64,000 nucleotides of DNA. It comes from Symbiodinium natans. Taxonomy: Eukaryota; Sar; Dinophyceae; Suessiales; Symbiodiniaceae. Positions 40,101 through 47,396 of this stretch are shown here, in pieces (position 1 is the first letter of the stretch; each line of letters begins with the position of its first letter). The notes beneath the pieces are model-generated. The model saw only the letters and a program-made list of their open reading frames with translations. It was not told the DNA's origin and ran no database searches. Where the stretch lies: assembly GCA_905221605.1 (NCBI GenBank), contig CAJNDS010002679.1:339501-403500 (forward strand), in the 5' to 3' direction. Position numbers and translations under genes: made by a program.

Positions 40101-40461
40101 TGAAACTTTCGCCAGCCTTTGGGGGTTTTAGGATGATCACAGGAATTCAGATCCTCCCAAAAACCTATCAGCCCATAAGCCTCCATAAGCCCTATCAACT
40201 CTACATGCCCTATCGAAACTATGAACCCTTTAAGCCCTACAAACCCCAGCAAACCCTCTCCAGCCTTTCATAACCCTAAACCCCAAACCCCAAACCCCAA
40301 ACCCTAAACCCTTAACCCCAAACCCTACACCCTTAACCCTAAACCCCAAACCCTAAACTCTAAATCCCAAACCCAAAACCCCAGAAAGGAGAGAAGCATT
40401 GTGCTGGATGCTCTCGCGTACCAGGCCGGTCTCGATCCTCGGCCTCAAGAGTGGTCCTGGG
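25160..40461 (+). CDS. PPR-repeat protein gene, at least 24 exons with telomere-repeat introns
   Basis: Pentatricopeptide-repeat proteins bind organelle RNA, one base per ~35-residue motif, to guide editing, cleavage or translation; dinoflagellates have many. Here 24 exons from 25482 to 39036 join into one stop-free frame of 573 codons. Each repeat reads roughly (DV)VTYNAAISACEK-AEW--ALALL plus a linker, and helix spacing (Trp to the next Asn/Asp about 19 residues) is held across most junctions. Most motifs are split twice, after the CEK codon and in or near the linker. 16 introns start with GC and 7 with GT; all end in AG; lengths are 183 to 1069 nt and coding is about 13 percent of the span. 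Introns hold CCCTAAA/TTTAGGG arrays, inverted-repeat elements and a 21-bp minisatellite. A PPR exon upstream (25160) and one downstream (40389) probably extend the gene. Start, stop and targeting peptide were not found. Confidence 0.85.
25482..25560 (+). CDS. PPR gene exon E1
   Basis: Acceptor GTGGCCAG, frame SSLIAHNALISATGKSGAWE, ends phase 1 at TGGG|GCCTCT (GC donor). Joined to E2: WEWGHERFHRIPAWDLTPDV. Confidence 0.75.
25780..25871 (-). repeat. CCCTAAA array, 13 units, in intron E1-E2
   Basis: Lies at the 3' side of the intron, just before exon E2. Confidence 0.97.
25890..25993 (+). CDS. PPR gene exon E2
   Basis: Helix A VVSYNSAIDACSRAEEWQR. Acceptor GGGATTCAG; GC donor CAGAGG|GCACTG. 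Confidence 0.8.
26208..26310. mobile_element. Inverted-repeat element, family C, copy 2 (intron E2-E3)
   Basis: Ends CCTAGTAGTAG / CTGGACAACTAAG; related to 18041-18142. It lies some 40 bp upstream of the acceptor of E3. Confidence 0.65.
26352..26447 (+). CDS. PPR gene exon E3
   Basis: Linker RLLLGRAGSSQERN and helix A LRTYNTAISALGSRWK. GC donor TGGAAG|GCCGCA. Confidence 0.8.
26631..26738 (+). CDS. PPR gene exon E4
   Basis: The best acceptor in the gene (CATTTCCCTTGCAG). Helix B MALALWSEM, then DVITFNACITAFGGAGEWQQ. GC donor CAACAG|GCACTG. Confidence 0.8.
26796..27035 (+). repeat. Degenerate tandem repeat GTATGTTGTGAGATCACACAA, ~5 copies
   Basis: Units of about 35-62 bp begin GTATGTTGTGAGATCAC; the last two carry a G-run followed by TACGATTT. 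Located in intron E4-E5; no gene is seen between 26739 and 27486. Confidence 0.75.
27200..27480 (-). repeat. CCCTCAAA 8-mer array with CCCTAAA edges
   Basis: About 22 uniform copies of the 8-bp unit CCCTCAAA: a telomere variant one base longer that expanded as a block. It caps E5 on the left. Confidence 0.97.
27487..27591 (+). CDS. PPR gene exon E5
   Basis: RLLLQHLSSCTSLVPN, then LVTYSAAVAACETHSALG. Acceptor CCGAAG, donor TTGGA|GTAATG (one of the GT introns). Confidence 0.75.
27987..28076 (+). CDS. PPR gene exon E6
   Basis: LKALSQGVLRGQGLGANVIA then HNATMAACGK. GC donor GGCAAG|GCGGCT. Confidence 0.8.
28189..28221 (+). repeat. CGT/CGC trinucleotide microsatellite
   Basis: GTC/GCC repeats inside intron E6-E7. 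Confidence 0.9.
28321..28384 (+). CDS. PPR gene exon E7
   Basis: ATEWQLALHLLAELQQEQVE. Ends phase 1 at AGCA|GTGTCA (GT). Confidence 0.8.
28536..28638 (+). repeat. TTTAGGG array, 14 units (intron E7-E8)
   Basis: This lies before E8 in the G-rich orientation, one of the exceptions to the usual polarity. Confidence 0.95.
28679..28719 (+). CDS. PPR gene exon E8
   Basis: 41 nt: VVTYGAAISACEK. GC donor GAAAAG|GCCAGC; the next exon starts with the same AAG|GCC context. Confidence 0.85.
29081..29146 (+). CDS. PPR gene exon E9
   Basis: AGDWRRALDLLDDLQKNRLE then AN. GC donor GCCAAT|GCGGGG immediately before a 23-base G run (29149-29171). Confidence 0.85.
29444..29470 (+). CDS. PPR gene exon E10 (27-nt microexon)
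   Basis: VIVYNAAMT. Acceptor CCCTGGCAG, GC donor ATGACT|GCTCCC. E9-E10-E11 reads LEANVIVYNAAMTACGRAVE, exactly the PPR spacing. Confidence 0.8.
30083..30169 (+). CDS. PPR gene exon E11
   Basis: ACGRAVEWSTAMRLLVVLGL then QQPIPQMAQ. Donor GCTCAG|GTAGGG. Confidence 0.8.
30476..30497 (+). CDS. PPR gene exon E11b (22-nt microexon)
   Basis: Strong acceptor CTTTCTCCTTAG, seven codons VQCLVGK plus one base, GC donor AAGG|GCGCCA. It fills exactly the helix A gap between E11 and E12 and keeps frame. Confidence 0.65.
30897..30970 (+). CDS. PPR gene exon E12
   Basis: LPEQDWAVAAQFLLRLRGLM. The frame stays open to 31045 (GAA|GTTTAGGG); AAATCA|GTGAAG is preferred because it gives near-normal repeat spacing to E13. 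Confidence 0.65.
31680..31982 (-). repeat. CCCTAAA array, ~42 units, longest in the window
   Basis: Nearly perfect array at the 3' side of intron E12-E13. The 350 bp before it (31300-31680) are G/C-run-rich and contain no exon that fits the PPR frame. Confidence 0.98.
32040..32099 (+). CDS. PPR gene exon E13
   Basis: PTVVSLNAAASACELASRWK. GC donor TGGAAG|GCCACT. Confidence 0.8.
32137..32235 (+). repeat. TTTAGGG array, 13 units
   Basis: Follows E13 (usual polarity: G-rich array on the right of an exon). Confidence 0.97.
32676..32734 (+). CDS. PPR gene exon E14
   Basis: VALSLLWEAGAWQLQRHPP. Donor CCCGA|GTTTTT in front of a T11-G16 tract. The linker to E15 is about ten residues longer than elsewhere. 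Confidence 0.7.
33231..33309 (+). CDS. PPR gene exon E15
   Basis: GDVTSFNAVISVCEKAAEWV then Q. GC donor GTGCAG|GCGTCT; the next exon acceptor repeats GCAG|GC. Confidence 0.85.
33636..33711 (+). CDS. PPR gene exon E16
   Basis: ALALLALARAARPSAPDVVT then YSAAI. GC donor CCATCA|GCCGGG. Confidence 0.85.
33807..34597 (+). mobile_element. Composite element with minisatellite core, copy A
   Basis: Homologous flanks with 39123-39570: a left block (CACCCACCCAGAGAATCCCA versus CCCACCCAAGAATCCCATAA) and a right block (AAGAAAGAGAGGTTTAGG versus AGGAAGAGAGGTTTAGG). The cores differ: here a 21-bp minisatellite. Confidence 0.65.
34032..34557 (+). repeat. 21-bp minisatellite GAAATGACCCTTAGCCACGAA, ~25 copies
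   Basis: Copies are mostly identical with a few variants at the right end. A period of 21 (a multiple of 3) leaves both strands open (MTLSHEE repeats on plus, VAKGHFF on minus); it is intronic (E16-E17), so these are not proteins. Confidence 0.97.
34755..34842 (+). CDS. PPR gene exon E17
   Basis: ACEKAAEWQRALALLRALRP then QRLEPNII. Ends phase 2 at CATCAC|GTAGCG. Reading on gives an in-frame TAG, which splicing to E18 removes and replaces by ITYNAAISAC. Confidence 0.88.
35263..35373. mobile_element. Inverted-repeat element, family D (perfect 19-bp ends)
   Basis: CCCAGAGGGTCCATTTGTA at 35263-35281 and its exact complement at 35355-35373; 111 bp. Lies in intron E17-E18. Confidence 0.85.
35464..35580. 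mobile_element. Inverted-repeat element, family E
   Basis: GGTAGGATCAGGGGGACCC / GGGGCCCCCTAATCCTATCC, about 20-bp imperfect inverted ends, 117 bp, 37 bp before the acceptor of E18. Confidence 0.75.
35618..35642 (+). CDS. PPR gene exon E18 (25-nt microexon)
   Basis: YNAAISAC. Acceptor CGAATCCAG, GC donor GCTTGC|GCCCCT. E17-E18-E19 reads NIITYNAAISACEKGQQWRR. Confidence 0.88.
36335..36451 (+). repeat. TTTAGGG array, 17 units
   Basis: In intron E18-E19. It is preceded at 36110-36250 by AAGCCCT variants and followed at 36500-36570 by GGGGGTTTA / GGGGATTTA variants. Confidence 0.97.
36685..36766 (+). CDS. PPR gene exon E19
   Basis: EKGQQWRRALALLEEAFGGR then LPVDVMS. GC donor GTCCT|GCAGCT. Confidence 0.85.
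37403..37503 (-). repeat. Dispersed GGAAAGTTTCGAG repeat, copy 2
   Basis: Inverted copy of the family at 17636 and 40817, in intron E19-E20. 37010-37400 around it contains only degenerate C-rich sequence and no gene. Confidence 0.65.
37575..37642 (+). CDS. PPR gene exon E20
   Basis: NAALGALEDASGWERALSLL then AR. Acceptor CGCGAAG, donor GCCCGC|GTCGGG. Confidence 0.85.
37994..38051 (+). CDS. PPR gene exon E21
   Basis: LPAWTIRPTTMTYNAAISA. GC donor GCGCCT|GCAACT; the next exon begins GCAAG. Confidence 0.82.
38083..38339 (-). repeat. CCCTAAA array, 36 units
   Basis: Fills most of intron E21-E22 (304 nt), so the intron is almost entirely telomere sequence. Confidence 0.98.
38356..38428 (+). CDS. 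PPR gene exon E22
   Basis: KNASRWPAALALLEELHSSG then LWA. GC donor GCGCG|GCTCGG. Confidence 0.82.
38466..38637 (+). repeat. TTTAGGG array, 24 units
   Basis: Right flank of E22. With 38860-38945 (CCCTAAA) it forms an inverted pair inside intron E22-E23. Confidence 0.98.
38949..39036 (+). CDS. PPR gene exon E23
   Basis: NDASYNAALGAAASALRWAA then ALGLLGAAE. Here helix A and B share one exon. Donor GCCGAG|GTGCGG. Confidence 0.82.
39123..39570 (+). mobile_element. Composite element with minisatellite core, copy B
   Basis: Same flanks as 33807-34597, but the core is a GACCCTNAACCCTTGA array (39250-39432) plus about four copies of AAAAATGCCCACGAACCAGG. Confidence 0.65.
39655..39990. other. Single-copy island, coding status unresolved
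   Basis: 330 bp without telomere units. A 106-codon frame is open on the minus strand, and a plus frame (KESGWGRREENRQCEAEKTL) is open to TAG. No splice signs decide between them. Confidence 0.3.
40389..40461 (+). CDS. PPR gene exon E24 (probable)
   Basis: Joins E23 in phase 0 to give GLLGAAEERSIVLDALAYQA, then GLDPRPQEW, a weak but correctly spaced PPR helix A. Right end unknown. Confidence 0.55.
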
Positions 40462-40816
40462 TTCTTTCGGGCTAGTTTAGGGTTTAGGGTTTAGGGCTTA
40501 GGGTTTAGGGTCCCGGTTAGTTTCGGGTTAGAGGGTTTTGGGGCTTCAGGCTTCAGCAAAGGCTCCCAGCTCATCCTAAGCGCAAAGCTCTAAAAACTTT
40601 TAACCCGAAGCCCTACACCCTAAACCCTAAGCCCTAAGCCCTAAACCCTAAACTCTAAACCCTCAGCCCTAAGCTAAACCCTAAACCCCAATGAAATCCG
40701 AACTTGGGGGCCGCTTCGGGGGCGCCTCGGGTTCGGCATCTCACGTCCAGCTTCTGGCAGTTGAGTTCAGGGGCCTGCCTTAGATTTAGGGGTTTATTGC
40801 AATTGTTAAGGGTTCA

Positions 40817-40880
40817 GGTCCGGGGAAAGTTTCGAAGAGTTTATTTTTGATTTTTAGATTTAATTTCAAGTTACATGGGG
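40817..40880 (+). repeat. Dispersed GGAAAGTTTCGAG repeat, copy 3 (short)
   Basis: Shares GGTCCGGGGAAAGTTTCGA and CAAGTTACATGG ends with 37403-37503. Confidence 0.6.
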
Positions 40881-41094
40881 CTTGAGGGTTTAGGGTTTAG
40901 GATTGGGGTTTGGGGTTCAGGTTTTGGGTTTGCAGCAAACGCCTAACAACATTATCCTCATACGCCAAAAGAATTTCAGAAGGGAATCCCAGCACTAAAG
41001 TATTCGTTCGTAGGCCATGTTCCAACTTTATGGAGTTTCCTGTCGGGCTCGGAGATGCTGTACTGTGAGTAGCTGAGGCTGCATGCGCCGGCCA

Positions 41095-41200
41095 GCACTT
41101 TGGTGTCAGCTTGCTTTTCCTGAAGAAGCTGAGGGATTTCACCCGCTGCCTCTTGCCTCCGGGCACCCGACGCGGATCACCTCGAAAAAGACCTGAGCCC
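41095..41200 (+). CDS. Possible further PPR-gene exon
   Basis: After GCCGGCCAG the frame HFGVSLLFLKKLRDFTRCLL resembles helix B of a PPR motif. The minus strand is also open for 89 codons over 40897-41166, and a second plus frame just upstream (KGIPALKYSFVGHVPTLWSF) ends at a good GTGAGT donor. Not resolved. Confidence 0.3.
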
Positions 41201-41477
41201 TAAAACCCTAAACCCTAGAGCCTAAACCCGAAGCCTACCCTGAACCGCTTAAATCAGTCAGTAGTTCGGTTCGAGCTGCTCAACCCCAACAGCAGAGAAC
41301 CCTCAACCCCAAAACCCTAAACCCCAAACCCCAGACCCCTTTTCAAACCCTTTCCCTGATTTACCCGGGTTAAGGGCTTAAGAACCCCTAAACCCTAAAC
41401 CCCAAACCCTAAACCCTAAACCCTAAGCCCTAAACCCCAAACCCTAAACCCTAAACCCTGGGAGTTTAGGGCTTAAG

Positions 41478-41574
41478 AAGCCGCCAGCAGCTTTCTTGGC
41501 TCCGCTTCGCTGGCCCGCGGCCGTGCAGGGCTGGGCCATGACGCAGATTCCGCATCTGAGCTGGAAGCCTCAGG
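41478..41574 (+). CDS. Putative exon
   Basis: KPPAAFLAPLRWPAAVQGWA then MTQIPHLSWKPQG after CTTAAG. CCCTAAA on the left, TTTAGGG on the right. Confidence 0.5.
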
Positions 41575-41799
41575 GCATTAAGGGGTTTAGGGTTTAGGGT
41601 GTAGGGCTTAGGGCTTAGGGTTTAGGGTTTAGGGTTTAGGGTTTAGGGGTAGGGTGTCGTGGGCCAGGGGGTTAGGTCCAAGGCCTGAAGACACCAAAGT
41701 TCGAGCTCCTGGCGCCTTGGGTCAGGGCTCAGGGTTTAGCACCGGTGGCCCCGGCAAACCCTAAACCCAAGACCCAAGACCCAAAACCCGAAACCCGAA

Positions 41800-41952
41800 A
41801 CCCTAAACCCTAAACCCTAAACCCTAAACCCTAAACCCTAAACCCTAAACCCTAAACCCTAAACCCTTAACCCTAAACCCTAAACCCTAAACCCTAAACC
41901 CTAAACCCTAAACCCTATACCCTATACCCTATACCCTATACCCTATACCCTA
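41800..41952 (-). repeat. CCCTAAA array ending in CCCTATA block
   Basis: About 15 CCCTAAA units, then six consecutive CCCTATA units: a clear example of a homogenised variant. Confidence 0.97.
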
Positions 41953-41954
41953 CC

Positions 41955-42058
41955 CTCGCGCAAGGCACCCTGGCTCGCTTCGGCTGGGCCCAGGCAGACC
42001 GGTGGCCACGGCGGCCGCTTGGAGTTCCAAAGCACCGCCGGTTCATGAAGCCCAAAGA
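41955..42058 (+). CDS. Putative exon
   Basis: LAQGTLARFGWAQADRWPRR then PLGVPKHRRFMKPKE; CCCTAAA on the left, TTTAGGG on the right. Confidence 0.5.
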
Positions 42059-42196
42059 GGGTTTAGGGTTTAGGGTTTAGGGTTTAGGGTTTAGGGTTTA
42101 GGGTTTAGGGTTTAGGGTTTAGGGCTAGGGTTTAGGGTTGAGGGCTTAGGGCTGAATAGGCTTAGGGCTTTGGAAGGGACCCCTAAACGCCCTACA

Positions 42197-42251
42197 GCCC
42201 AAAGCCCTGGCCCTGGACCCCAGCAGCGCAAGGACAGCCCAGGATGCCCGG
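42197..42251 (+). CDS. Putative exon
   Basis: CCCTACAG, frame PKALALDPSSARTAQDAR, then CCCGG|GTTCAG. Confidence 0.45.
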
Positions 42252-42540
42252 GTTCAGGGGCTCCCGGCTTGCAGGTTAAGGGTTTAGGGTTTAGGGTTTA
42301 GGGGTTTAGGGTTTAGGGTCTATAGGGTTTAGGGTTTAGGGTTTAGGGTTTAGGGTTTAGGGAGGGTTTAGGGTTTAGGGGTTAGGGTTTAGGGTTTAGG
42401 GTTTAGGGTCTAGGGTTTAGGGGGCTCCCAGATTGCGTTTCGTCCGGTTGGGTGTGCTGCCGAGGAGCCCTCGCCAAGGGCTCGGGCGCAGCTGACGCCG
42501 CGAGGGTGCGGAGCCCTGGATTCTGGGAGACTGCGAAAGG

Positions 42541-42646
42541 TCCCAAACCCTAACCCTAAACCCTAAACCCCTAAACCCCTAAACCCCTAAACCCCTAAAC
42601 CCTAAACCCTAAACCCTAAACCCTAAACCCTAAACCCTAAACCCTA
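42541..42646 (-). repeat. CCCTAAA / CCCCTAAA array
   Basis: Includes a block of 8-bp CCCCTAAA units. Left cap of exon 42667. The island before it (42430-42540) is open in two plus frames. Confidence 0.95.
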
Positions 42647-42666
42647 GCATCGGTTGCCCTCCACAG

Positions 42667-42719
42667 GAGGGCGTCCTCAGTCTCCAAGGCCGATTCTGCG
42701 AAGCTCTGTCAACCCGGAA
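42667..42719 (+). CDS. Putative exon
   Basis: Acceptor TTGCCCTCCACAG, frame EGVLSLQGRFCEALSTR, then GGAA|GTTCGG. Confidence 0.5.
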
Positions 42720-43176
42720 GTTCGGCGTTTCGGGTTTAGGGTTTCGGGTTTGGGGTTTAGGGCTTAGGGTTAGGTTTTAGGGCTTAGGGCTGAGGGCTTA
42801 GGGCTTGCGATCCAGGCGAATCAAGAATCTCTTCTGGTGTCTAAGGTCTAGGATTTCTGGGGGCAGGTGGGTGGGTGGAGGGGTCAGGGTGAAACCCTGA
42901 AACGTCCTGGACCATAAAACCCTAAACCCCCAGAACCCCATGTTGCTAAAACCGCACAACCACGAAAGCCTAAAGGCCTAGACCCTAAATACCCGAAACC
43001 CTAAGAGCCCTAAACCCTACAGCCCTAAGAGCCCTAAACCCTAAACACCCTAAACCGTGCAGCCCTGAGATCCTAATGATCCTGCAGCCCTAATCCCTAC
43101 ACCCTAAACCCTAAACCCTCAACCCTAAACCCTAAACCCTAAACTCTGCAGCCCTACCACCCCCCCCCCCTCCCAG

Positions 43177-43262
43177 GACCATGATCTCGGCGCTGCATCC
43201 GGAGACTCACCAGTACCCTGGCAGGAAGAGAGGGGAAACAACGGCTGAACCAATGCTGCTCG
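43177..43262 (+). CDS. Putative exon
   Basis: Acceptor with a C11 tract (CCCTCCCAG), frame TMISALHPETHQYPGRKRGE then TTAEPMLLA; TTTAGGG follows. Confidence 0.45.
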
Positions 43263-43872
43263 CTGTTCTTGGGCTTAGGGTTTAGGGTTTAGGATATAGG
43301 GTGTAGAGGGTTTAGGGTTTAGGGTTTGGGGTTTAGGGGGTCAAGACGGTCTAGAGGGTCGCGCTACAAACCCGAAAACCCTCAACCCCAAATGTACCCC
43401 CGAGTTTTGCTTGGCTTGTGTTCTGGCATTTTGGGTGGAGTAGGGTTTCGTAATTCGTATTCAGGGTAACCCCTAACCCCTGAGCCCTAAACCCGAAACC
43501 CTAAATCCCAAGACCCAGAAGTACCCTCAAGCGCAGATGGGAGCCAGGCATTTCCGGTACTCCAGCAAGCGGCAAGCCTACGGCCACTCGTATTCCAGAT
43601 CAGGGCTCTTCTTTTGGGGGGCTCAGGTTGAGGGTTTCGGGTTTAGGGTTTAGGGTTTAGGGTTGAAGGGTTTAGAGTTTCGGGTTTAGGGGTGTTACGG
43701 CTTTCATGAGGTAAAGACGTAGATCAGTGCTAGTGATTCGGGTTTTCGGGCCGGCCGAAGGCGCGCGTTAGGCGCGTGTTCGGATGAGCTCCCTAAGCCC
43801 TAAGCCCTAAGCCCTAAGCCCTAACTAAACCCTAAACCCTAAACCCTAACCCTGAGCCAGGATTTGAGGTTC

Positions 43873-43950
43873 CGGGCCCCACCGTGCGTTTCGGAACGCA
43901 GGCTCGGTAGCACCGGAGACGTTTCCAGTGGTGCAGAACTCCATCACAGG
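43873..43950 (+). CDS. Putative exon, frame uncertain
   Basis: Island between CCCTAAA and TTTAGGG arrays with acceptor CCTGAGCCAG. Readings RFRAPPCVSERRLGSTGDVS and PETFPVVQNSITGPMAG are both open. Confidence 0.35.
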
Positions 43951-44311
43951 CCCCATGGCCGGTTTAGGGTTTAGGGTTTAGGGTTTAGGGTTTAGGGTTT
44001 AGGGTTTAGGGTTTAGGGTTTAATTAGGGTTAGGGTTGCTCAAGGTTTAAAAACCAGGGGTTGTGGGCGTTTCCAGGGTTCACAGGGTCTACAGGAACCT
44101 TCGGGATGTCGGGCTGAGGGCCTATACTTGCCTGCAGAGTTCAAGCCCTGAACCCTAACCCTTAAAACCCCTACCCTAAACCCTAAACCCTTAGGGTTTA
44201 GGGTTTAGGGTTTAGGGTTTAGGGTTTAGGGTTTAGGGTTTAGGGCTAACCCCCAAGCCCTGAACCCTCAACCCTTAAGACCCCTGAAGCCCCTATGGCT
44301 CTCTTGGGCAG

Positions 44312-44365
44312 GTGTCGCGGCCTGCCAAGAGGATGCGAGGACGAGGTCCGCACAGCTCGCGGAAA
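44312..44365 (+). CDS. Putative exon, basic
   Basis: Acceptor CTCTCTTGGGCAG, 18 codons VSRPAKRMRGRGPHSSRK, GC donor GGAAA|GCAGGT. Confidence 0.45.
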
Positions 44366-44525
44366 GCAGGTTTCCCCCCCCCCCCCCCCCCCAATAGAAA
44401 CAACCTGAAGCCTTAAACTCTAAACGCAACCCTGAGCTCGAAATGCTAAGTCTTACAGAAGTCTTAACCGCTCGTCAATCGAAATCCTCGCAATTTGACA
44501 GGGCCTCTCCATCTCTTGCACTCAG

Positions 44526-44567
44526 GTGGTTCCAGGCCTTCGCAGACAGTCGCAACAAAGATGCCAG
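44526..44567 (+). CDS. Putative exon
   Basis: Acceptor TCTTGCACTCAG, donor GCCAG|GTGCCT. Either WFQAFADSRNKDA or VVPGLRRQSQQRCQ; the phase of the preceding exon favours the latter. Confidence 0.4.
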
Positions 44568-44706
44568 GTGCCTGCCCTGAGGGTTTAGGGTTTAGGGTTT
44601 AGGGTTTAGGGTTTAGGGTTTAGGGTTTAGGGTTTAGGGTTTAGGGTTTAGGGTTTAGGGTTTAGGGGTCATGGTTTCAGGGTTAAGAGGTTAGGGCGCT
44701 CCTCAC

Positions 44707-44884
44707 CATCACTGTTGTTGCTTCTGGATCGTTTGCCGCGCATCTCTTCAGATCCTGTGCAATGTCCCGGATCCTAACCGGGCTCCTAGAATCTGTCCAA
44801 TGCTCGAAGCAAGTTCGTCCGTCAGCATCTTGCTGCTCACCGGCGCTCCACCTCAGGGAGTTTCTGCAGGAAGTGCGCTTGGTG
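44707..44884 (-). CDS. Possible minus-strand exon
   Basis: On the minus strand GCATCTTCAG is followed by 59 open codons (RSPVRIRDIAQDLKRCAAND) and the donor GTGATG|GTGAGG. The plus strand is also open (HLREFLQEVRLVLKMLMG). This is the best candidate for a minus-strand gene, but the strand is not settled. Confidence 0.3.
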
Positions 44885-45414
44885 CTGAAGATGCTTATGG
44901 GGTGTGGGCGATGATTTCCTGAGCCCTGATTACCAAGCCCTGCTGGAAGCCCTAAACCATTGGAATGAGAGTGCAAACCGAAAGGCTGGGGGCGCTGTAG
45001 AGGTTCCGTAGGAAAGCACCGGCGAGCCCCAAATCAGGGATAACCACGGGCACATAGTCGAATCTAATGGGGCTCTCTTCCTGGGCGCCCCAGTTTTGGA
45101 GCTTCCCACGTAGGATTTCCTTTAGAAGCGGGACCCCGAATCAAACCCGAAAGCCTTGAGCAAACCTTAAAGCAGCAACCCCTACACTTCTGCCCTCAAA
45201 CCTTGAGCAAACCCTACCCGCAAGCCGCATAGCACTTAAAGAAGCAACCCCCTACACGTCTGGGATGCCCCCAATGCCCCTGGAACCTCGAAAGCCCTCA
45301 AGCCCCAAAACCCTCAACTCCTAAACCCTAAATCCTACACCCTAAACCCTAAACCCTAAACCCTAAACCCTAAATTTAAACCCTAAACCCTAAACCCCAA
45401 AGGGCCGTTCGCAG

Positions 45415-45469
45415 CTCCCTCGGCCGCCCGCGGACAGTGGGAACCAGCGAGCTCCAGGGCCACACGGAG
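45415..45469 (+). CDS. Putative exon
   Basis: GTTCGCAG, frame LPRPPADSGNQRAPGPHG, GGAG|GTGCCC before a C-run. Confidence 0.35.
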
Positions 45470-45489
45470 GTGCCCCCCCCCCCCCCAGG

Positions 45490-45722
45490 GCTTTAGGGCT
45501 AGGGTTTAGGGTTTAGGGTTTAGGGTGTAGGGTTTAGGGTTTAGGGTTTAGGGTTTAGGGTTTAGGGTTCAGGGTTTAGGCTTTAGGCTTTAGGGTTTAG
45601 GGTTTAGGGTTTTGGGTTTTGGGTGCAGGGTTTAGGGTTTAGGGTTTAGGGTTTTGGGTGCAGGGTTTAGGGTTTAGGGTTTAGGGTTCAGGGTTCAGGG
45701 TTCAGGGTTTAGGGTTTAGGGA
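45490..45722 (+). repeat. TTTAGGG array with TTCAGGG / TTTTGGG blocks
   Basis: Long, impure G-rich array. It faces a C-rich CCCTAAA/CCCCAAA array at 45963-46202: a 0.7-kb inverted pair. Confidence 0.95.
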
Positions 45723-45962
45723 TACGGTATGGGGTTTGGGGTTTAGGGTTTGGGGTTGAGGGTTGAGGGCTTAGGGTTTGAGGGTTTAGGGGTTTGTGGA
45801 TTCGGGGAGCCATTGCCGAATTGGGGTCTAGGGTCCAGGGATTTTGCTTTAGAGTGTAGGGTTAAGACGTTGAAGGGCCAGGAGGTTTCCTAAGGTCTGC
45901 AGGGTGTTTCGGGCTCAGGTGCAGGGGCTTTACGGATGTGGGCTTAGGGGTCCGGCTTTGGG

Positions 45963-46202
45963 GTAAACCCCAAACCCTAACCCCAAACCCCAAATCCCAA
46001 ACCCCAAACCCCAAACCCTAGCCCTAAACCCCGAACCCCAAACACCAAACCCCAAACCCTAAACCCCAAACCCAAAACCCCAAACCCCAACCCTAAACCC
46101 CAAACCCCAAAACCCCCAAACCCAAAACCCTAAACCCCTAGCGTTAAACCCTAACCCTAAACCTTAAACCTTAAACCTTAAACCTTAAGCCCTAAACCCT
46201 AG
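45963..46202 (-). repeat. CCCCAAA / CCCTAAA / CCTTAAA array
   Basis: Mixed variants in blocks, including four CCTTAAA units near 46160. Confidence 0.95.
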
Positions 46203-47068
46203 CCCAAGGAACAGGCAAGCAAAGAAAGCGAGCCAACTCCACGGTTTGCAGAGGGAAAATTTGCGAACCCCCCCCCCCCCCCGCCGCCGGGGAAGAAGCA
46301 AGCCCTAAACCTAAACCCTAAACCCCAGACCCCAGACCCTAAACCCTAAACCCCAAACCCCAAACCCGAATTCTTCGCAGGAATCCGCGCAGGGGTGGGT
46401 GTGGCAGTCTGGACCTCGGTTGGGCTCCTGACATTTAAAGGGTTTAGAGTTTAGGGTTCCTGGAGTTTAGGGTTTAGGGTTTAGGGGTTAGGGTTTAAGG
46501 TTTAGGGTCCGGGGCAGGGCTTTATGTATCTGCTGCTAAAGGGAATGTTTGAATAACTTCTAAAGATTATGTCTTAAACCTCATTTCAAAAGGGGTTTTG
46601 GGTTTAAGTCTAGGGTTTTTAGGGCTTAAAGGTTCGGGTTTGCGGGGGGGTTGAGCGATCTGCAGCTTGGCGGCCTATAGTCAGCCCTCAACCTCAACGT
46701 CATGGAGGCCCACCAAGCCCCAAACCTAACCCCCTAACCCCCCCCCCCCCCAAAAAAAAAAAAAAAAACTAAATATAAGAAGAGCCAGCAGAGTGCTTAA
46801 AGCCCAAGAAAGGGACCCCGCAAGAGGCCCCTGGACTTCTGGGCATCTAGGGTTTGGGGTGTGTAGGGGGCTACTAAGCGATTGCCCTGGACATTGACCC
46901 CTAATTTCAGCAACGACCCCAAGCACCCCAGCCACCCCAGACACCTCTAAACTCCCCGAAGCCCTCAACCCTAAACCCGAAACCCTAAACCCTGAACCCC
47001 AAACCCTAAACCCCAAACCCTAAACCCCAAACCCTAAACCCTAAACCCTAAACCCGACTTCCCCACAG

Positions 47069-47150
47069 GTCGTGGAGGGGATGGACTGCCACCTCGCGCC
47101 ACCGCCACGAGCAGCGGATGAAGGAGAGCTGGGGCGAGGCGAGCGGCAGG
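47069..47150 (+). CDS. Putative exon
   Basis: Acceptor GACTTCCCCACAG, frame VVEGMDCHLAPPPRAADEGE then LGRGERQ, then GCAGG|GTTTCG. Confidence 0.45.
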
Positions 47151-47218
47151 GTTTCGGTAAACCCTAGACCCTAAACCCTAAACCCTAAACCCTACACCCT
47201 AAACCCTAAACCCTAAAC

Positions 47219-47280
47219 CCCTAAACTCCTAAACTCCTAAATTCCTAAACTCCTAAACTCCTAAACTCCTAAACTCCTCA
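47219..47280 (-). repeat. 8-bp array AAACTCCT
   Basis: Eight copies adjoining CCCTAAA units; again a one-base-longer derivative of the telomere unit. Confidence 0.9.
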
Positions 47281-47299
47281 ACCCTAAGCCCCCGGACAG

Positions 47300-47396
47300 G
47301 AATGTCGGCAGTCCTGGCGTGCGAAGGCCGCGGAGACTTTGCCGGAGGCAGTGGCCGCGCTCGCTCCGTAGCCTTGGGAAGCCCCAGCTCAGCTCT
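47300..47396 (+). CDS. Putative exon, well bounded
   Basis: Acceptor CCCCCGGACAG and consensus donor AGCTCT|GTAAGG. Frame MSAVLACEGRGDFAGGSGRA then RSVALGSPSSA. Confidence 0.5.
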
